The notes beneath the pieces are model-generated. The model was not told the DNA's origin. It ran no database searches and saw nothing but the letters and a program-made list of their open reading frames with translations. 64,000 nt of DNA from Chryseobacterium turcicum (lineage in GTDB: Bacteria > Bacteroidota > Bacteroidia > Flavobacteriales > Weeksellaceae), in contig NZ_JAJNAY010000001.1 in the NCBI RefSeq assembly GCF_021010565.1, forward strand, positions 62,001 through 126,000, in the 5' to 3' direction. How positions within the stretch are numbered: position 1 is the stretch's first letter; each line of letters starts with the position of its first letter. The translations under genes were made by a program, and so were the position numbers. Shown piece by piece: positions 35,239 through 44,019 of this stretch.

Positions 35239-36429
35239 ATGAAAAAGTTTTCTTTGCTGCTCATCTTCAGTCTGTTGATGTTTACAGCATGTAAAAAAGA
35301 TCATGTAGATGCGACTACGACACAGACTTTACAGTCGAGTATCAACGATATGGCGTCTAGTCTTACCACTATTAAGCAGATAAAATTCAATGAAGCGCTA
35401 TATATTCTTAAAACTTTCGGTGTAGAAGCAGAAGGTGATGTGAACGAGTTGAAAGCATTGGGCCAGTTAATCAACGGCAAAAAAGTACCCGAGATATTAT
35501 CTTTGGCAGATCAGGTTGCGCAGCAAAATGGCATCGAATGGGCAAGTACAGCTCCACCATCATTGGGAGAGATGAATATCTTCGGCGACGAAACGGCTAA
35601 AGAAAGTGATCCGAATGACGTAAAAGCAAGCTCACTAAGCATTCTTACTCAACTTTCAGGTGATACAGGAAATGGTCCTACAGCAATGCAAATAATCCCA
35701 AGATTAGTAGACAATGCAGGAAACCCGATTTCCTTTACAGGTGCTGGTTTAGAAACGACCTTAGAGGTATTCAGCAATGGTGTAAAGCTTTCAACAGCCA
35801 AAAACCTAATGCAGGATAATAACTTTAAAGGTTTTCATCTTAAATTCTCATCATTGCTAGCTTCAAAAATTGTTGACAACAAAATTGATATTACTGTTTC
35901 TGTAAAAACAACAGCGAAGACTTTTAAAATGTCAAAAATTGGGTTAGATGTAAATCCTTCAGCATTAAAGGTTCCTGAAGTACCTAAAACGGATTCTACG
36001 ATGATTGAGCAAGATCCAAATGCTGTCATAGATCCTAGCAATCCTACGATACCGCCAACAACGACTACAGATCCAGCGACTGCAACTCCGGCGACACCAA
36101 AACAGCCGACTGCAGATCCTAAAAATACAGTAAGTAAATTTTTGAATAACGTAAGTTCACAAAATTTAAAAGCAGCTTTCGAATCATCAAGCAACCCAAG
36201 TTGGGGATCTTATGAATCGTTCTCAAACCCTACTTCAGGTTTTGGAGCTATTAAAAATGTAAGCATTAAAAACGTTACTACAAACGGAACCGGTACTAAT
36301 GCTTCAAGTGTAAACGCAACATACGATGTGACCGATAAAAGCGGAAAAACAACTTCTCTGAAGGCTACTTTTGGGCTTAAAAATGTAAACGGAGAATGGA
36401 AAATATCAAGTTATAAGATTAATCCTTAA
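35239..36429 (+). CDS. Lipoprotein of unknown function with Pro/Thr-rich linker
   Basis: A 396-residue lipoprotein (lipobox MFTACKKD, Cys18). The N-terminal two thirds are unrecognised. A linker of Pro, Thr and Ala (about residues 262-292) leads to a C-terminal domain of about 100 residues (VSKFLNNVSSQNLKAAFES to NVNGEWKISSYKINP). That domain resembles the NTF2-like DUF4878 fold. It is followed by apt only 3 bases after its stop, so the two are probably co-transcribed although no functional link is evident. Confidence 0.7.
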   Translation: MKKFSLLLIFSLLMFTACKKDHVDATTTQTLQSSINDMASSLTTIKQIKFNEALYILKTFGVEAEGDVNELKALGQLINGKKVPEILSLADQVAQQNGIEWASTAPPSLGEMNIFGDETAKESDPNDVKASSLSILTQLSGDTGNGPTAMQIIPRLVDNAGNPISFTGAGLETTLEVFSNGVKLSTAKNLMQDNNFKGFHLKFSSLLASKIVDNKIDITVSVKTTAKTFKMSKIGLDVNPSALKVPEVPKTDSTMIEQDPNAVIDPSNPTIPPTTTTDPATATPATPKQPTADPKNTVSKFLNNVSSQNLKAAFESSSNPSWGSYESFSNPTSGFGAIKNVSIKNVTTNGTGTNASSVNATYDVTDKSGKTTSLKATFGLKNVNGEWKISSYKINP

Positions 36430-36432
36430 CAT

Positions 36433-36969
36433 ATGGCGTCTCAGGAACTCATCAAAAAGTTGGAAGCAACCATAGAAAATATCCCTGATTTTCCGATTCC
36501 GGGAATTCAGTTTAAAGATATTTCTCCTATTTTTCTTGATCCTAAATTGTATGAAGCGGTAATCCAAGATTTGGTAAAATTCAGTAAAGGAAAAGTAGAT
36601 GCAGTCTGCGGAATAGAAAGCCGTGGCTATCTTTTCGGAATTGCCATTGCAGCAGCTTTAGAGGTTCCATTTATTTTAATTAGAAAAAAAGGAAAACTTC
36701 CACCACCGATTATCTCCGAGAAATACGATTTGGAATATGGAAGTGCCGAAATAGAAACCAGAGAAGGACAAATAAAAAAAGGTCAGCGCATCTTAATACA
36801 TGATGATCTTTTAGCAACCGGCGGAACGACAGAAGCAGCCGCAAAACTGGTAGAAAAGCAAGGTGCAAAAGTAGTACAGTTTAGTTTTTTAATTGGTTTA
36901 AAAGAGTTGAAAGGCGACGAAAAACTTAAAAAATTCAACGCTGAAATCTATCACACTTTAGAATATTAA
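36433..36969 (+). CDS. apt: Adenine phosphoribosyltransferase
   Basis: Salvages adenine with PRPP to AMP. The 178 residues show the family N-terminus FPIPGIQFKDISPIF, the segment GIESRGYLFG, the flexible loop RKKGKLPPP and the PRPP-binding loop RILIHDDLLATGGTTEAA. It follows the lipoprotein gene by 3 bases. Length and motifs are canonical. Confidence 0.97.
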   Translation: MASQELIKKLEATIENIPDFPIPGIQFKDISPIFLDPKLYEAVIQDLVKFSKGKVDAVCGIESRGYLFGIAIAAALEVPFILIRKKGKLPPPIISEKYDLEYGSAEIETREGQIKKGQRILIHDDLLATGGTTEAAAKLVEKQGAKVVQFSFLIGLKELKGDEKLKKFNAEIYHTLEY

Positions 36970-37078
36970 ATTTAGATTCAAGAAGTATATAAAATGATAC
37001 AATAACCAATTTTACAGTTAATAATTGGCAAATCATTTTACTTTTTTAAATAAAATCAACAATCCCTTGCAAAGTATT

Positions 37079-37108
37079 TTGTAAATCACTCAGAAACAAT
37101 TAAATTTG
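37079..37108 (+). promoter_or_regulatory. Promoter of the TPR protein-ribH pair: TTG-N19-TAAATTTG
   Basis: TTG at 37079-37081 and TAAATTTG at 37101-37108 with a 19-base spacer; the ATG follows 22 bases later. Good match to the Bacteroidota consensus. The rest of this 161-base gap shows nothing. Confidence 0.62.
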
Positions 37109-37130
37109 CAATTCAATTTTTTAAGAATTT

Positions 37131-37841
37131 ATGGCAAAATTGGGAAAAAATGCTCCAAACGAGCAAGAAGGTAAAGAAACAGTGGAATTCTTTAAAGACC
37201 TTGATAGAGAGGCTTTAAACACAGAAAGGTTCCTAGAAAAATATCAGAAACCATTAAGTGCTGCTTTCATAGGATTAGTAGTAGGGGTTTTAGCGTATTT
37301 TGGATACCAACAATTTGTGGTAGCTCCCAAAAACACTGAAGCCGTAAAAACTTATTTGGCAGCACAGAAAAACCTTACTGAAGGTAAAGATAAAGAAGCT
37401 TTAGGTGGAAAATCTGCAGCTAACCCAGGATTTTTGGGAACTTTCAACGAATATTCTTCTACGAAAGTGGGTAAATTGTCTGCTTACAATGCAGGTTTAT
37501 TAAAACTAAAAGAAGGAAAGTTTCAGGAAGCTCATGATCTTTTAGACAAATTTTCATCTGATAACAAAACATTGATGGCTATGAAATTTGGTGCAATGGC
37601 AGATGCAAAATCAGGTCTTAATAAAAATGACGAGGCATTAGCATTATTAGACAAAGCTGCTTCAGCTTCTGATGATCCGTACACTTCTTATTATTTTACA
37701 AGAAAAGCAGGTATTGTAGCTTTAGGAATGAAGAAAAACGCAGAAGCTAAAAAATACTTTGCAACAATCGACGAAAAATATCAGGACTACGACAACGGAA
37801 TGTCTGATTCTTATATCGAAATGACTAAATATTTAAATTAA
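37131..37841 (+). CDS. YfgM-like TPR protein, single membrane anchor
   Basis: A 236-residue protein with a cytoplasmic N-terminus, one membrane helix (about residues 43-64, AAFIGLVVGVLAYFGYQQF) and a periplasmic tetratricopeptide-like helical domain. This is the plan of YfgM/DUF2133-type proteins that associate with the Sec translocon and periplasmic chaperones. Repeat-like segments are KLSAYNAGLLKLKEGKFQEA and AMADAKSGLNKNDEALALLD. It is followed 3 bases later by ribH, a recurring neighbour in flavobacteria as far as I recall. Confidence 0.8.
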   Translation: MAKLGKNAPNEQEGKETVEFFKDLDREALNTERFLEKYQKPLSAAFIGLVVGVLAYFGYQQFVVAPKNTEAVKTYLAAQKNLTEGKDKEALGGKSAANPGFLGTFNEYSSTKVGKLSAYNAGLLKLKEGKFQEAHDLLDKFSSDNKTLMAMKFGAMADAKSGLNKNDEALALLDKAASASDDPYTSYYFTRKAGIVALGMKKNAEAKKYFATIDEKYQDYDNGMSDSYIEMTKYLN

Positions 37842-37844
37842 AAC

Positions 37845-38360
37845 ATGGCAACAGTTAATCTTTCAGATTACAAGCCACTTAATATAACCAATGCCGAAGA
37901 TTTTTCTATCGGCATTGTTTTTTCTGAGTGGAATGACTTTGTAACATACAATCTACGTGACGCAGCTTTAGAAATCCTTGCAAAAGAAGGTGTAAAAGCT
38001 GAAAACATAAAACAGTTTTCCGTACCCGGAGCTTTTGAATTAAACTATGCAAGTATGCAGCTTTGTAAAGAACGAAAGTTTGATGCTGTCATTGCAATAG
38101 GATGCGTTATCAGAGGAGAAACTCCACATTTTGATTTCGTTTGTGATGCCGTAGCACAAGGTATTAAAGACTGTAATATTTTGACCGATACCCCAACTAT
38201 TTTCTGTGTTTTGACTGACGATACCAAAGAGCAGTCAATTGCCAGGAGCGGTGGTGATTTAGGTAATAAAGGCGTTGAAGCAGCTGTAACAGCTTTAAGC
38301 ATGATTCAATTTAAAAGAAATCTTTCTGATAAAAAAGGAAATATCGGCTTTGGAAATTAA
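37845..38360 (+). CDS. ribH: 6,7-dimethyl-8-ribityllumazine synthase
   Basis: Penultimate step of riboflavin synthesis, forming lumazine from a pyrimidine and a butanone phosphate; the enzyme forms icosahedral or pentameric shells. The 171 residues include VPGAFELNYA, AIGCVIRGETPHFDFV with the catalytic His95, and CVLTDDTKEQSIARSGG. No riboswitch precedes it, since only 3 bases separate it from the TPR gene. Other rib genes are outside the window. Confidence 0.97.
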   Translation: MATVNLSDYKPLNITNAEDFSIGIVFSEWNDFVTYNLRDAALEILAKEGVKAENIKQFSVPGAFELNYASMQLCKERKFDAVIAIGCVIRGETPHFDFVCDAVAQGIKDCNILTDTPTIFCVLTDDTKEQSIARSGGDLGNKGVEAAVTALSMIQFKRNLSDKKGNIGFGN

Positions 38361-38380
38361 ACCCAAATCTATTGAAATAA

Positions 38381-38406
38381 AAAAGGAGCTTTTTACAGCT
38401 CCTTTT
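38381..38406. terminator. Bidirectional terminator between ribH and the YgiC-like gene
   Basis: AAAAGGAGCT and AGCTCCTTTT form a 10-base perfect stem with a 6-base loop. The stem contains the stop codon region of the minus-strand gene (stop at 38393). Confidence 0.82.
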
Positions 38407-39553
38407 CTTGTATATAAATTTTATTTGAATCTATCAAATGAGGGATAAATCTACTTTGATTATTGGTAATTAAATGTACGCTTTCTCTAATTCCAATTCC
38501 TGCAGATTCTTGCCCAATAACCCAACTTCCGATGACAGGATAATTTCCCTCGAAATTTGGAAGCTCAAATAACTGCTGATAAATAAAACCTTCTTTGCCA
38601 TAATCGCCTTCATTTTCTTCTATTGCAACATTATTTTTAAACAGACTCACATTGGCTCCTTCTCTTGAATAGATAGGTTTTTTAACGAAATCTTTTAAAT
38701 GTTTTGCCTCAAAATAACACTCCAACAAATAGGGATGATTAGGAAACATCTCCCAAAGAATCGGCAAAATAGCTTTTGAGGAAAGAAGTATTTTCCATGC
38801 CGGCTCCATCCATTGAGATCTGAAATTATTTTTAACTAATTTTTCGCCAAAACCATCTTCCAGAATCCATTCGTAAGGATATAATTTAAAAATATACTCC
38901 ATAATAGTTCTGTCTCCGGCAATAAACTCTTCAATATCTTCTGCCCAGCCAATATCTTGGATGGGAATAAATTCTGTTTCAAAACCTGCTTGCGTGGCAC
39001 AGTCTCGTAAATATTCTACATTCGTTACGTCTTCAATATTCGTTAATGACGCAAAATATAGATAATGCGGGTTCATGTATTTTTTAAGATACATCCAATA
39101 ATCAACCAGCTTTTCATGAATAGAATTAAACTGATCTTTGTAAGGAAACATCTCCTGCAGCCAATACCATTGAATGACCGAAGCCTCATATAAAGAAGTT
39201 GGCGTATCTGCATTAAACTCGAGTAACTTTAAATTTTCACCATCAAAACCAAAATCAAATCTCCCGTAAATGGAAGGATGATCCTCTTCCCAGCTGGTAA
39301 TAATATAGCTTCTAAACCATTCCGGAATATTGAATTTGTCCCAAAGATTCTTTTCAATAATATAGTCTACAGCCTGAAGACACATCTGCCACAATTCGGT
39401 CGTTGCGTTTTCTATTTTATTGATTTCTTCTGATGAAAATTCGTAATAATGGCTCTCGTCCCAATAAAGTCCTTCCAAAGAATGATAGCCAAAACCGAGA
39501 TTTTCAAGTTTATGTTCCCAATTTTTTCTGAATTGCGATTGTATTCTTTTCAT
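38393..39553 (-). CDS. Glutathionylspermidine synthase-family ATP-grasp enzyme (YgiC/YjfC-like)
   Basis: A 386-residue ATP-grasp ligase domain homologous to the C-terminal half of E. coli glutathionylspermidine synthase. The amidase half is absent, as in YgiC and YjfC. Motifs include GRFDFGFDGENLKLLEFNAD and TPTSLYEAS near residues 100-135, and the C-terminal KPIYSREGANVSLF and GSWVIGQESAGIGIRES. The physiological substrate of stand-alone members is not established. The upstream gene encodes a small lipoprotein resembling DUF1190/YgiB, so the pair mirrors E. coli ygiB-ygiC. Confidence 0.92.
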   Translation of the reverse strand: MKRIQSQFRKNWEHKLENLGFGYHSLEGLYWDESHYYEFSSEEINKIENATTELWQMCLQAVDYIIEKNLWDKFNIPEWFRSYIITSWEEDHPSIYGRFDFGFDGENLKLLEFNADTPTSLYEASVIQWYWLQEMFPYKDQFNSIHEKLVDYWMYLKKYMNPHYLYFASLTNIEDVTNVEYLRDCATQAGFETEFIPIQDIGWAEDIEEFIAGDRTIMEYIFKLYPYEWILEDGFGEKLVKNNFRSQWMEPAWKILLSSKAILPILWEMFPNHPYLLECYFEAKHLKDFVKKPIYSREGANVSLFKNNVAIEENEGDYGKEGFIYQQLFELPNFEGNYPVIGSWVIGQESAGIGIRESVHLITNNQSRFIPHLIDSNKIYIQEKEL

Positions 39554-39558
39554 AATAT

Positions 39559-39888
39559 CTACGATGATGCTCTGAAACCATTTTTACCCAATCCTCCTCT
39601 CACCACATTTCCTTTATAAGAGCTTCTTCCTATATTAGATTTGCTGCTGATTGCATCACTGTAATACCCCGTTTTTTGATAAGCGCCATTGCTGTATCCT
39701 CCATACGGTCTGAATGCATGATACAACAAAAAACCAGTCATAAAACCATGCGATCTAGAATAAGATGCGGTAGTATCTGACCTCATGTAAACCTTTTTCT
39801 CCTTATCCCATTGATTGGGCTTTTCTTGAGAACAAGCAGCTAGAATGCCTGTGACGAAAAGCAATTTTATAGAACTAGACTTTTTCAT
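39559..39888 (-). CDS. Small DUF1190/YgiB-like lipoprotein
   Basis: A 109-residue protein with a signal peptide and lipobox (GILAACSQ, Cys19). The mature part is rich in Gly, Ser and Tyr (FRPYGGYSNGAYQKTGYYSD) and ends in RGGLGKNGFRASS. This resembles the C-terminal Gly-rich end of DUF1190 proteins (YgiB), which accompany YgiC. It is joined to the upstream gene by a TAATG overlap and lies 5 bases before the YgiC-like gene. The DUF1190 assignment is from composition and context, not a firm alignment. Confidence 0.72.
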   Translation of the reverse strand: MKKSSSIKLLFVTGILAACSQEKPNQWDKEKKVYMRSDTTASYSRSHGFMTGFLLYHAFRPYGGYSNGAYQKTGYYSDAISSKSNIGRSSYKGNVVRGGLGKNGFRASS

Positions 39889-40214
39889 TACTGAACGGTG
39901 ATATAAAATTCGTATTCTTTTTTCACTTTGGCAATATGCTCATTTTCGGCTTCATCTTCTACAGCCTGCAATGTATCTCCTAAACTCGGAATGGTATCTC
40001 TTTTTATAATTTCTTTAAAGAGTTTATTGTTTTTCCAAATTTTATGTTTTGTAATTAAAACATCTACCGAGTCAATATGTTGTACAGAAAGCTCAGTTTC
40101 TATTGCCGATTTTTTATCAACATTTTCCACTTCATCTTCTTTCGATTCACTGTCGTCACAAGCAGTAATGCTCATTAAGCCAAATAACAAAAGAGCAATT
40201 TGAATTTTTCTCAC
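39888..40214 (-). CDS. Small lipoprotein of unknown function, first gene of the YgiBC-like group
   Basis: A protein of 108 residues from GTG 40214: signal peptide, lipobox (SITACDD) and a mature part rich in Glu, Asp and Lys. An in-frame TTG at 40235 gives a longer frame, but it overlaps the TATTTTTG promoter box, so it cannot be translated from that transcript. The stop overlaps the next ATG (TAATG). I do not recognise the family. Position and shared lipoprotein nature suggest it works with the two downstream genes in the envelope. Confidence 0.75.
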   Translation of the reverse strand: MRKIQIALLLFGLMSITACDDSESKEDEVENVDKKSAIETELSVQHIDSVDVLITKHKIWKNNKLFKEIIKRDTIPSLGDTLQAVEDEAENEHIAKVKKEYEFYITVQ

Positions 40215-40232
40215 TTTAGTTGTAATTTTTGA

Positions 40233-40240
40233 CAAAAATA
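40233..40240 (-). promoter_or_regulatory. -7 box TATTTTTG of the YgiBC-like operon
   Basis: Exact TAnnTTTG match on the minus strand, 18 bases before the GTG at 40214. It decides the start of the first gene. Confidence 0.48.
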
Positions 40241-40280
40241 TTATTTAAAATTTTAACTTTACTCTTAAAATTACTTTAAT

Positions 40281-41141
40281 ATGAAATGGACTGAAGACAG
40301 AAGCACAAACGTAGACGACAGGCGCGCTTCGGGCGGTAGTGGCGGTGCAATTGTTGGTGGTGGATTAGGCACATTAATTATCGCAGCTATTGTGTTTTTC
40401 CTGGGCGGTGATCCTTCGGCAATTCTTTCTTCAGGAGTTTCAAATACCGGAGCTCAAACGGAGCAAAGAGAGCTTACAGAAGCTGACAAAAAAATTGGTG
40501 AGATGATTGAAATGATTACCGCCGAAAACGAAGAAACATGGACTAAAGTTTTTGCAGAAAATGGCCTTAAATATCAACCAGCAAGAGTAGTTTTATTTAG
40601 AAGTAATACAGATTCCGGATGTGGTATGGCACAATCTGCAATGGGACCGTTTTATTGCCCGACAGATCAATCTGTTTACATGGACATGAGTTTTTTTAAT
40701 GAGCTTCAAGAGAAATTTGGCGCTAAAGTAACCGAATTTACCGTTGCTTACGTAATGGCTCACGAAATGGGGCATCACGTACAAAATCTTTTAGGAACTT
40801 TAAATGAAACCGATAAAGCAAGACGTAGCAGAAGATATTCTGAAGCACAGCTTAATCAGATTTCTGTAGCAACAGAACTTCAGGCTGATTTTTATGCCGG
40901 AGTTTGGTCTAGAATTACCGGAGACAGAGAAAAATCCTTTATTGAACCCGGAGATTTAGAAGCCGCAATGAACGCTGCTGAAGCAGTAGGTGACGACAAC
41001 ATTCAGAAAAGATCACAAGGATATGTAAATCAGGAAAGTTTTACCCACGGCTCATCGGCTCAGCGTAAAGAATGGTTTATGAAAGGATATAATACCGGAG
41101 ATATCAAACAAGGCGACACTTTTAGTCAACTTTTAAGATAA
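40281..41141 (+). CDS. ypfJ: YpfJ-family zinc metallopeptidase-like membrane protein
   Basis: A 286-residue protein of the neutral zinc metallopeptidase family (PF04228, DUF-type YpfJ). N-terminal basic segment (KWTEDRSTNVDDRR), then a Gly-rich membrane helix (about 22-43) and a periplasmic domain with the zinc motif H161-E162-MG-H165 (VMAHEMGHHVQNL). The family feature CGMAQSAMGPFYCP supplies a likely disulfide. Peptidase activity has rarely been shown for the family. Divergent from the YgiBC-like group, ended by a perfect hairpin. Confidence 0.93.
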   Translation: MKWTEDRSTNVDDRRASGGSGGAIVGGGLGTLIIAAIVFFLGGDPSAILSSGVSNTGAQTEQRELTEADKKIGEMIEMITAENEETWTKVFAENGLKYQPARVVLFRSNTDSGCGMAQSAMGPFYCPTDQSVYMDMSFFNELQEKFGAKVTEFTVAYVMAHEMGHHVQNLLGTLNETDKARRSRRYSEAQLNQISVATELQADFYAGVWSRITGDREKSFIEPGDLEAAMNAAEAVGDDNIQKRSQGYVNQESFTHGSSAQRKEWFMKGYNTGDIKQGDTFSQLLR

Positions 41142-41144
41142 TAA

Positions 41145-41176
41145 AAAAGGTCTGAAGAAATTTCTTCAGACCTTTT
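41145..41176. terminator. Perfect 16-base-arm palindrome between ypfJ and the GLPGLI gene
   Basis: AAAAGGTCTGAAGAAA and TTTCTTCAGACCTTTT are exact complements flanked by A- and T-runs, a bidirectional terminator for convergent genes. Confidence 0.85.
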
Positions 41177-41180
41177 TACT

Positions 41181-42020
41181 TTATTTCAATTCTATAGGAT
41201 TGCTATTTTGTTTAGCTTCTTCTTTTACCCTTTCTTCCATTCGCTTTCTCATATCGGCAGGATTTTGGTTTCCACCACCACCTCCAATTCTCATTGGAGC
41301 AGAAATTCCTCCACCTCCACGTTGATTATTCATAAAAGAAGCCGGATCAGTTTTATATTTTTCTTGTTGCTTTACATAGTCCGTTCTTTTTACTTTCATA
41401 ACGTTCCCAAATGTAACCATTTCAGGAAAGTCAGAAATTTTATAGTTTTTCATTAAATCGAAAGAATAATCTCCTGTAGAATCTTCCGCTTTTACAATTA
41501 AACCGGGAAGACCATTAAATTTATAGGGGCCATCCTGATAAGGAAGATCTGTAGTAAACCAAGCGGTCCATTTTCTTCCGCCAAAATCGGTTTCTGCTTT
41601 TTGTACTTTATAATCACCAATTTTTGTGGTTTCAGAAAGAATTTTCCAATTTAAAGGTCGGTCTTCTTCGTAAGAATATTGATCTCTACCCAAGCGGTCT
41701 TTGTAAACAATTTTCTGATCTTTTTTATTTTTTTCAATCGTATAATTGATGTTTGACCTCAAACTTTCCATCTGATCTCTGTTAAACCCTCTCGCTCCCC
41801 CACTTTGAAAATTGGCTTTCATCACAGAATCTCTTTTAATTCTATTCTCAGAATAAAACATTGATTTTTCTGCTGAAATATCTAAATATGCGTTTTCAGT
41901 TTTAATTTCATCTTTATTACTCGCGTCAGATTTCGAACTTACCTGATACACAAATCTGTTGGTTTGTGCAAAAGTAACCTGTGCCAACAAGGCTATAGCA
42001 AGAATGCCTAATTTTTTCAT
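41181..42020 (-). CDS. GLPGLI family exported protein
   Basis: A 279-residue secreted protein of the Bacteroidota-specific GLPGLI family (TIGR01200), named for the motif seen here as FNGLPGLIVKAED. Signal peptide about 1-18 (VTFAQ). The segment KIGDYKVQKAETDFGGRKWTAWFTTDLP is typical. The C-terminal part is Gly/Asn/Arg-rich (GGGGISAPMRIGGGGGNQN) and ends with a Lys/Glu-rich helix. Its function is unknown for the whole family. Confidence 0.92.
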   Translation of the reverse strand: MKKLGILAIALLAQVTFAQTNRFVYQVSSKSDASNKDEIKTENAYLDISAEKSMFYSENRIKRDSVMKANFQSGGARGFNRDQMESLRSNINYTIEKNKKDQKIVYKDRLGRDQYSYEEDRPLNWKILSETTKIGDYKVQKAETDFGGRKWTAWFTTDLPYQDGPYKFNGLPGLIVKAEDSTGDYSFDLMKNYKISDFPEMVTFGNVMKVKRTDYVKQQEKYKTDPASFMNNQRGGGGISAPMRIGGGGGNQNPADMRKRMEERVKEEAKQNSNPIELK

Positions 42021-42058
42021 TATTTTCCTGATTTATAGTTTTGATTTTAAATACTCAT

Positions 42059-42066
42059 CAAAGTTA
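42059..42066 (-). promoter_or_regulatory. -7 box TAACTTTG of the GLPGLI gene
   Basis: TAnnTTTG match on the minus strand 38 bases before the ATG at 42020. It lies close to the inverted repeat shared with the divergent suf promoter. Confidence 0.42.
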
Positions 42067-42079
42067 AAGCATCGATGAT

Positions 42080-42110
42080 AAAAATCGATAAAATAAAAAC
42101 GTCGATTTTT
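42080..42110. promoter_or_regulatory. Inverted repeat AAAAATCGA-N13-TCGATTTTT upstream of suf, possible operator
   Basis: Nine-base perfect arms with a 13-base spacer, about 20-50 bases upstream of the suf -7 box. A third TCGAT copy lies at 42072-42076. The two arms are about two helical turns apart centre to centre (22 bases), as expected for a dimeric repressor or activator site. Which regulator would bind cannot be read. Confidence 0.4.
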
Positions 42111-42129
42111 ATTTACTGATTATTGTTTG

Positions 42130-42137
42130 TATTTTTG
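42130..42137 (+). promoter_or_regulatory. -7 box TATTTTTG of the suf operon
   Basis: Exact TAnnTTTG match 28 bases before the sufA ATG. No -33 TTG at the right distance; the upstream inverted repeat may compensate through an activator. Confidence 0.48.
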
Positions 42138-42165
42138 CAGGATTAAATCATTCTAAATAAATACA

Positions 42166-42495
42166 ATGATAAAGGTTTCAGATCAAGCAAAGGTAAAAGC
42201 AATTCAACTGATGACAGAAGATGGCTTTAACCCTGCTGAAGATTATATAAGAGTTGGGGTAAAAAGCGGTGGATGTTCAGGACTAGAGTATATGTTAGGT
42301 TTCGACAATAAGCAAAACGAAACAGATCAGATTTTTGAAGACAACGGAATAAAAATCGTAGTTGAAAAAAAATCTATACTTTACTTGGCAGGTACCATTT
42401 TAGAGTATTCCGGAGGTTTGAATGGGAAAGGATTTATTTTCAATAATCCCAATGCATCCAGAACGTGTGGTTGTGGAGAGAGTTTTAGCTTATAA
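42166..42495 (+). CDS. sufA: HesB/IscA-type iron-sulfur cluster assembly protein
   Basis: A-type Fe-S carrier of 109 residues. The three conserved cysteines are present: Cys37 in KSGGCSGLEY, and Cys101 and Cys103 in SRTCGCGESFSL. It opens the suf operon, 66 bases before sufB. In the SUF system it receives clusters from SufBCD and passes them to target proteins. Confidence 0.95.
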   Translation: MIKVSDQAKVKAIQLMTEDGFNPAEDYIRVGVKSGGCSGLEYMLGFDNKQNETDQIFEDNGIKIVVEKKSILYLAGTILEYSGGLNGKGFIFNNPNASRTCGCGESFSL

Positions 42496-42561
42496 TTAGA
42501 CATTGGAAACATCGATTTAGTATAATCTAAATCTTAATTCTAATTTCTAAAATCTATTAAA

Positions 42562-44010
42562 ATGAGTAAATATACTGAAGACGACTTAAGAGTCGATTTA
42601 GAAAATAAAAAATATGAATTTGGTTGGGAAACCAAAATCGATTATGAAGATTTTCCAATTGGTTTAAACGAAGATATTGTTCGTGCAATTTCTGCTAAGA
42701 AAGAAGAGCCGGAATGGATGACAGAATGGCGTTTGGAATCATTCAAGATTTGGTTGAAAATGACTGAGCCTGAATGGGCAAATATCAAGTATGAAAAACC
42801 AGATTTCCAAGCGATAAAATATTACGCTGCGCCAAAAGCAAATCCACAATTGGAAAGCTTAGATGACGTTGATCCAGAATTATTGGCAACTTTTGCAAAA
42901 TTAGGAATCAACATCGAAGAGCAGAAAAGACTTTCAAACGTTGCTGTAGATATCGTAATAGATTCAGTTTCTGTAAAAACAACTTTTCAGGATACATTAG
43001 CTGAAAAAGGAATTATCTTCTGTTCAATCTCTGAGGCGATTAAGAATCACCCAGATTTAGTAAGAAAATATCTTGGAAAAGTAGTTCCAAGAGGTGATAA
43101 CTTCTACGCAGCATTGAATTCTGCAGTATTTTCTGATGGAAGTTTCTGTTATATTCCAAAAGGGGTAAGATGTCCAATGGAATTATCAACGTATTTCCGA
43201 ATCAATCAGGCAGGAACAGGTCAGTTTGAAAGAACACTTGTAATTGCTGATGAAGGAAGTTATGTTTCTTATTTGGAAGGTTGTACCGCTCCATCAAGAG
43301 ATGAAAACCAGCTGCACGCTGCTGTTGTAGAATTAATTGCAATGGATAATGCCGAAATTAAATATTCTACCGTTCAAAACTGGTACCCAGGAAATGAAGA
43401 AGGAAAAGGTGGTGTTTTCAATTTCGTAACCAAAAGAGGACTTTGTGAATATAAAGCAAAAATCTCTTGGACTCAGGTTGAAACAGGTTCTGCTGTAACT
43501 TGGAAATATCCTTCTTGTATTTTGAAAGGTGATGGCTCAATTGGTGAGTTCTACTCTATCGCAGTAACCAACAATCATCAATATGCCGACACCGGAACTA
43601 AGATGATTCACATCGGAAAGAATACAAAATCAACCATTATCTCTAAAGGAATTTCTGCAGGAAAATCTCAAAACTCATACAGAGGACAGGTAAAAGTAAT
43701 GCCTTCTGCAAAAGGAGCCAGAAACTTTTCTCAGTGTGACTCTTTATTGATGGGTAACGAATGTGGTGCACATACTTTCCCTTACATCGAGATTAAAGAC
43801 CCTACAGCTCAGTTAGAACATGAAGCTACAACTTCAAAAATTGGTGAAGACCAGATTTTCTACTGTAACCAAAGAGGAATTGATACCGAAAGAGCAATTG
43901 CTTTGATTGTAAATGGTTTCAGTAAAGAGGTTTTAAATAAACTTCCAATGGAGTTTGCTATTGAAGCTCAAAAATTACTAGAGATTTCTTTGGAAGGTTC
44001 TGTAGGATAA
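42562..44010 (+). CDS. sufB: Fe-S cluster assembly scaffold subunit SufB
   Basis: Scaffold subunit of the SufBC2D complex. The 482-residue length and conserved segments are canonical ([40 protein letters not shown], the right-handed beta-helix core, and the C-terminal [19 protein letters not shown]). The cysteine in LEGCTAP corresponds to the proposed sulfur-accepting residue region. It is separated from sufC by an exported hydrolase gene. Confidence 0.98.
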   Translation: MSKYTEDDLRVDLENKKYEFGWETKIDYEDFPIGLNEDIVRAISAKKEEPEWMTEWRLESFKIWLKMTEPEWANIKYEKPDFQAIKYYAAPKANPQLESLDDVDPELLATFAKLGINIEEQKRLSNVAVDIVIDSVSVKTTFQDTLAEKGIIFCSISEAIKNHPDLVRKYLGKVVPRGDNFYAALNSAVFSDGSFCYIPKGVRCPMELSTYFRINQAGTGQFERTLVIADEGSYVSYLEGCTAPSRDENQLHAAVVELIAMDNAEIKYSTVQNWYPGNEEGKGGVFNFVTKRGLCEYKAKISWTQVETGSAVTWKYPSCILKGDGSIGEFYSIAVTNNHQYADTGTKMIHIGKNTKSTIISKGISAGKSQNSYRGQVKVMPSAKGARNFSQCDSLLMGNECGAHTFPYIEIKDPTAQLEHEATTSKIGEDQIFYCNQRGIDTERAIALIVNGFSKEVLNKLPMEFAIEAQKLLEISLEGSVG

Positions 44011-44019
44011 TTAAAACGT

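Noticed and set aside
37842..37844. FMN riboswitch before ribH
   Set aside because: Only 3 bases separate ribH from the upstream gene, so there is no room for one.
40215..40235. TTG 40235 as start of the first YgiBC-like lipoprotein
   Set aside because: The codon overlaps the TATTTTTG box, so it would be outside the transcript.
41208..41456. Plus-strand frame of 82 residues opposite the GLPGLI gene
   Set aside because: It lies wholly within the antisense strand of a confident gene and has no start signals.
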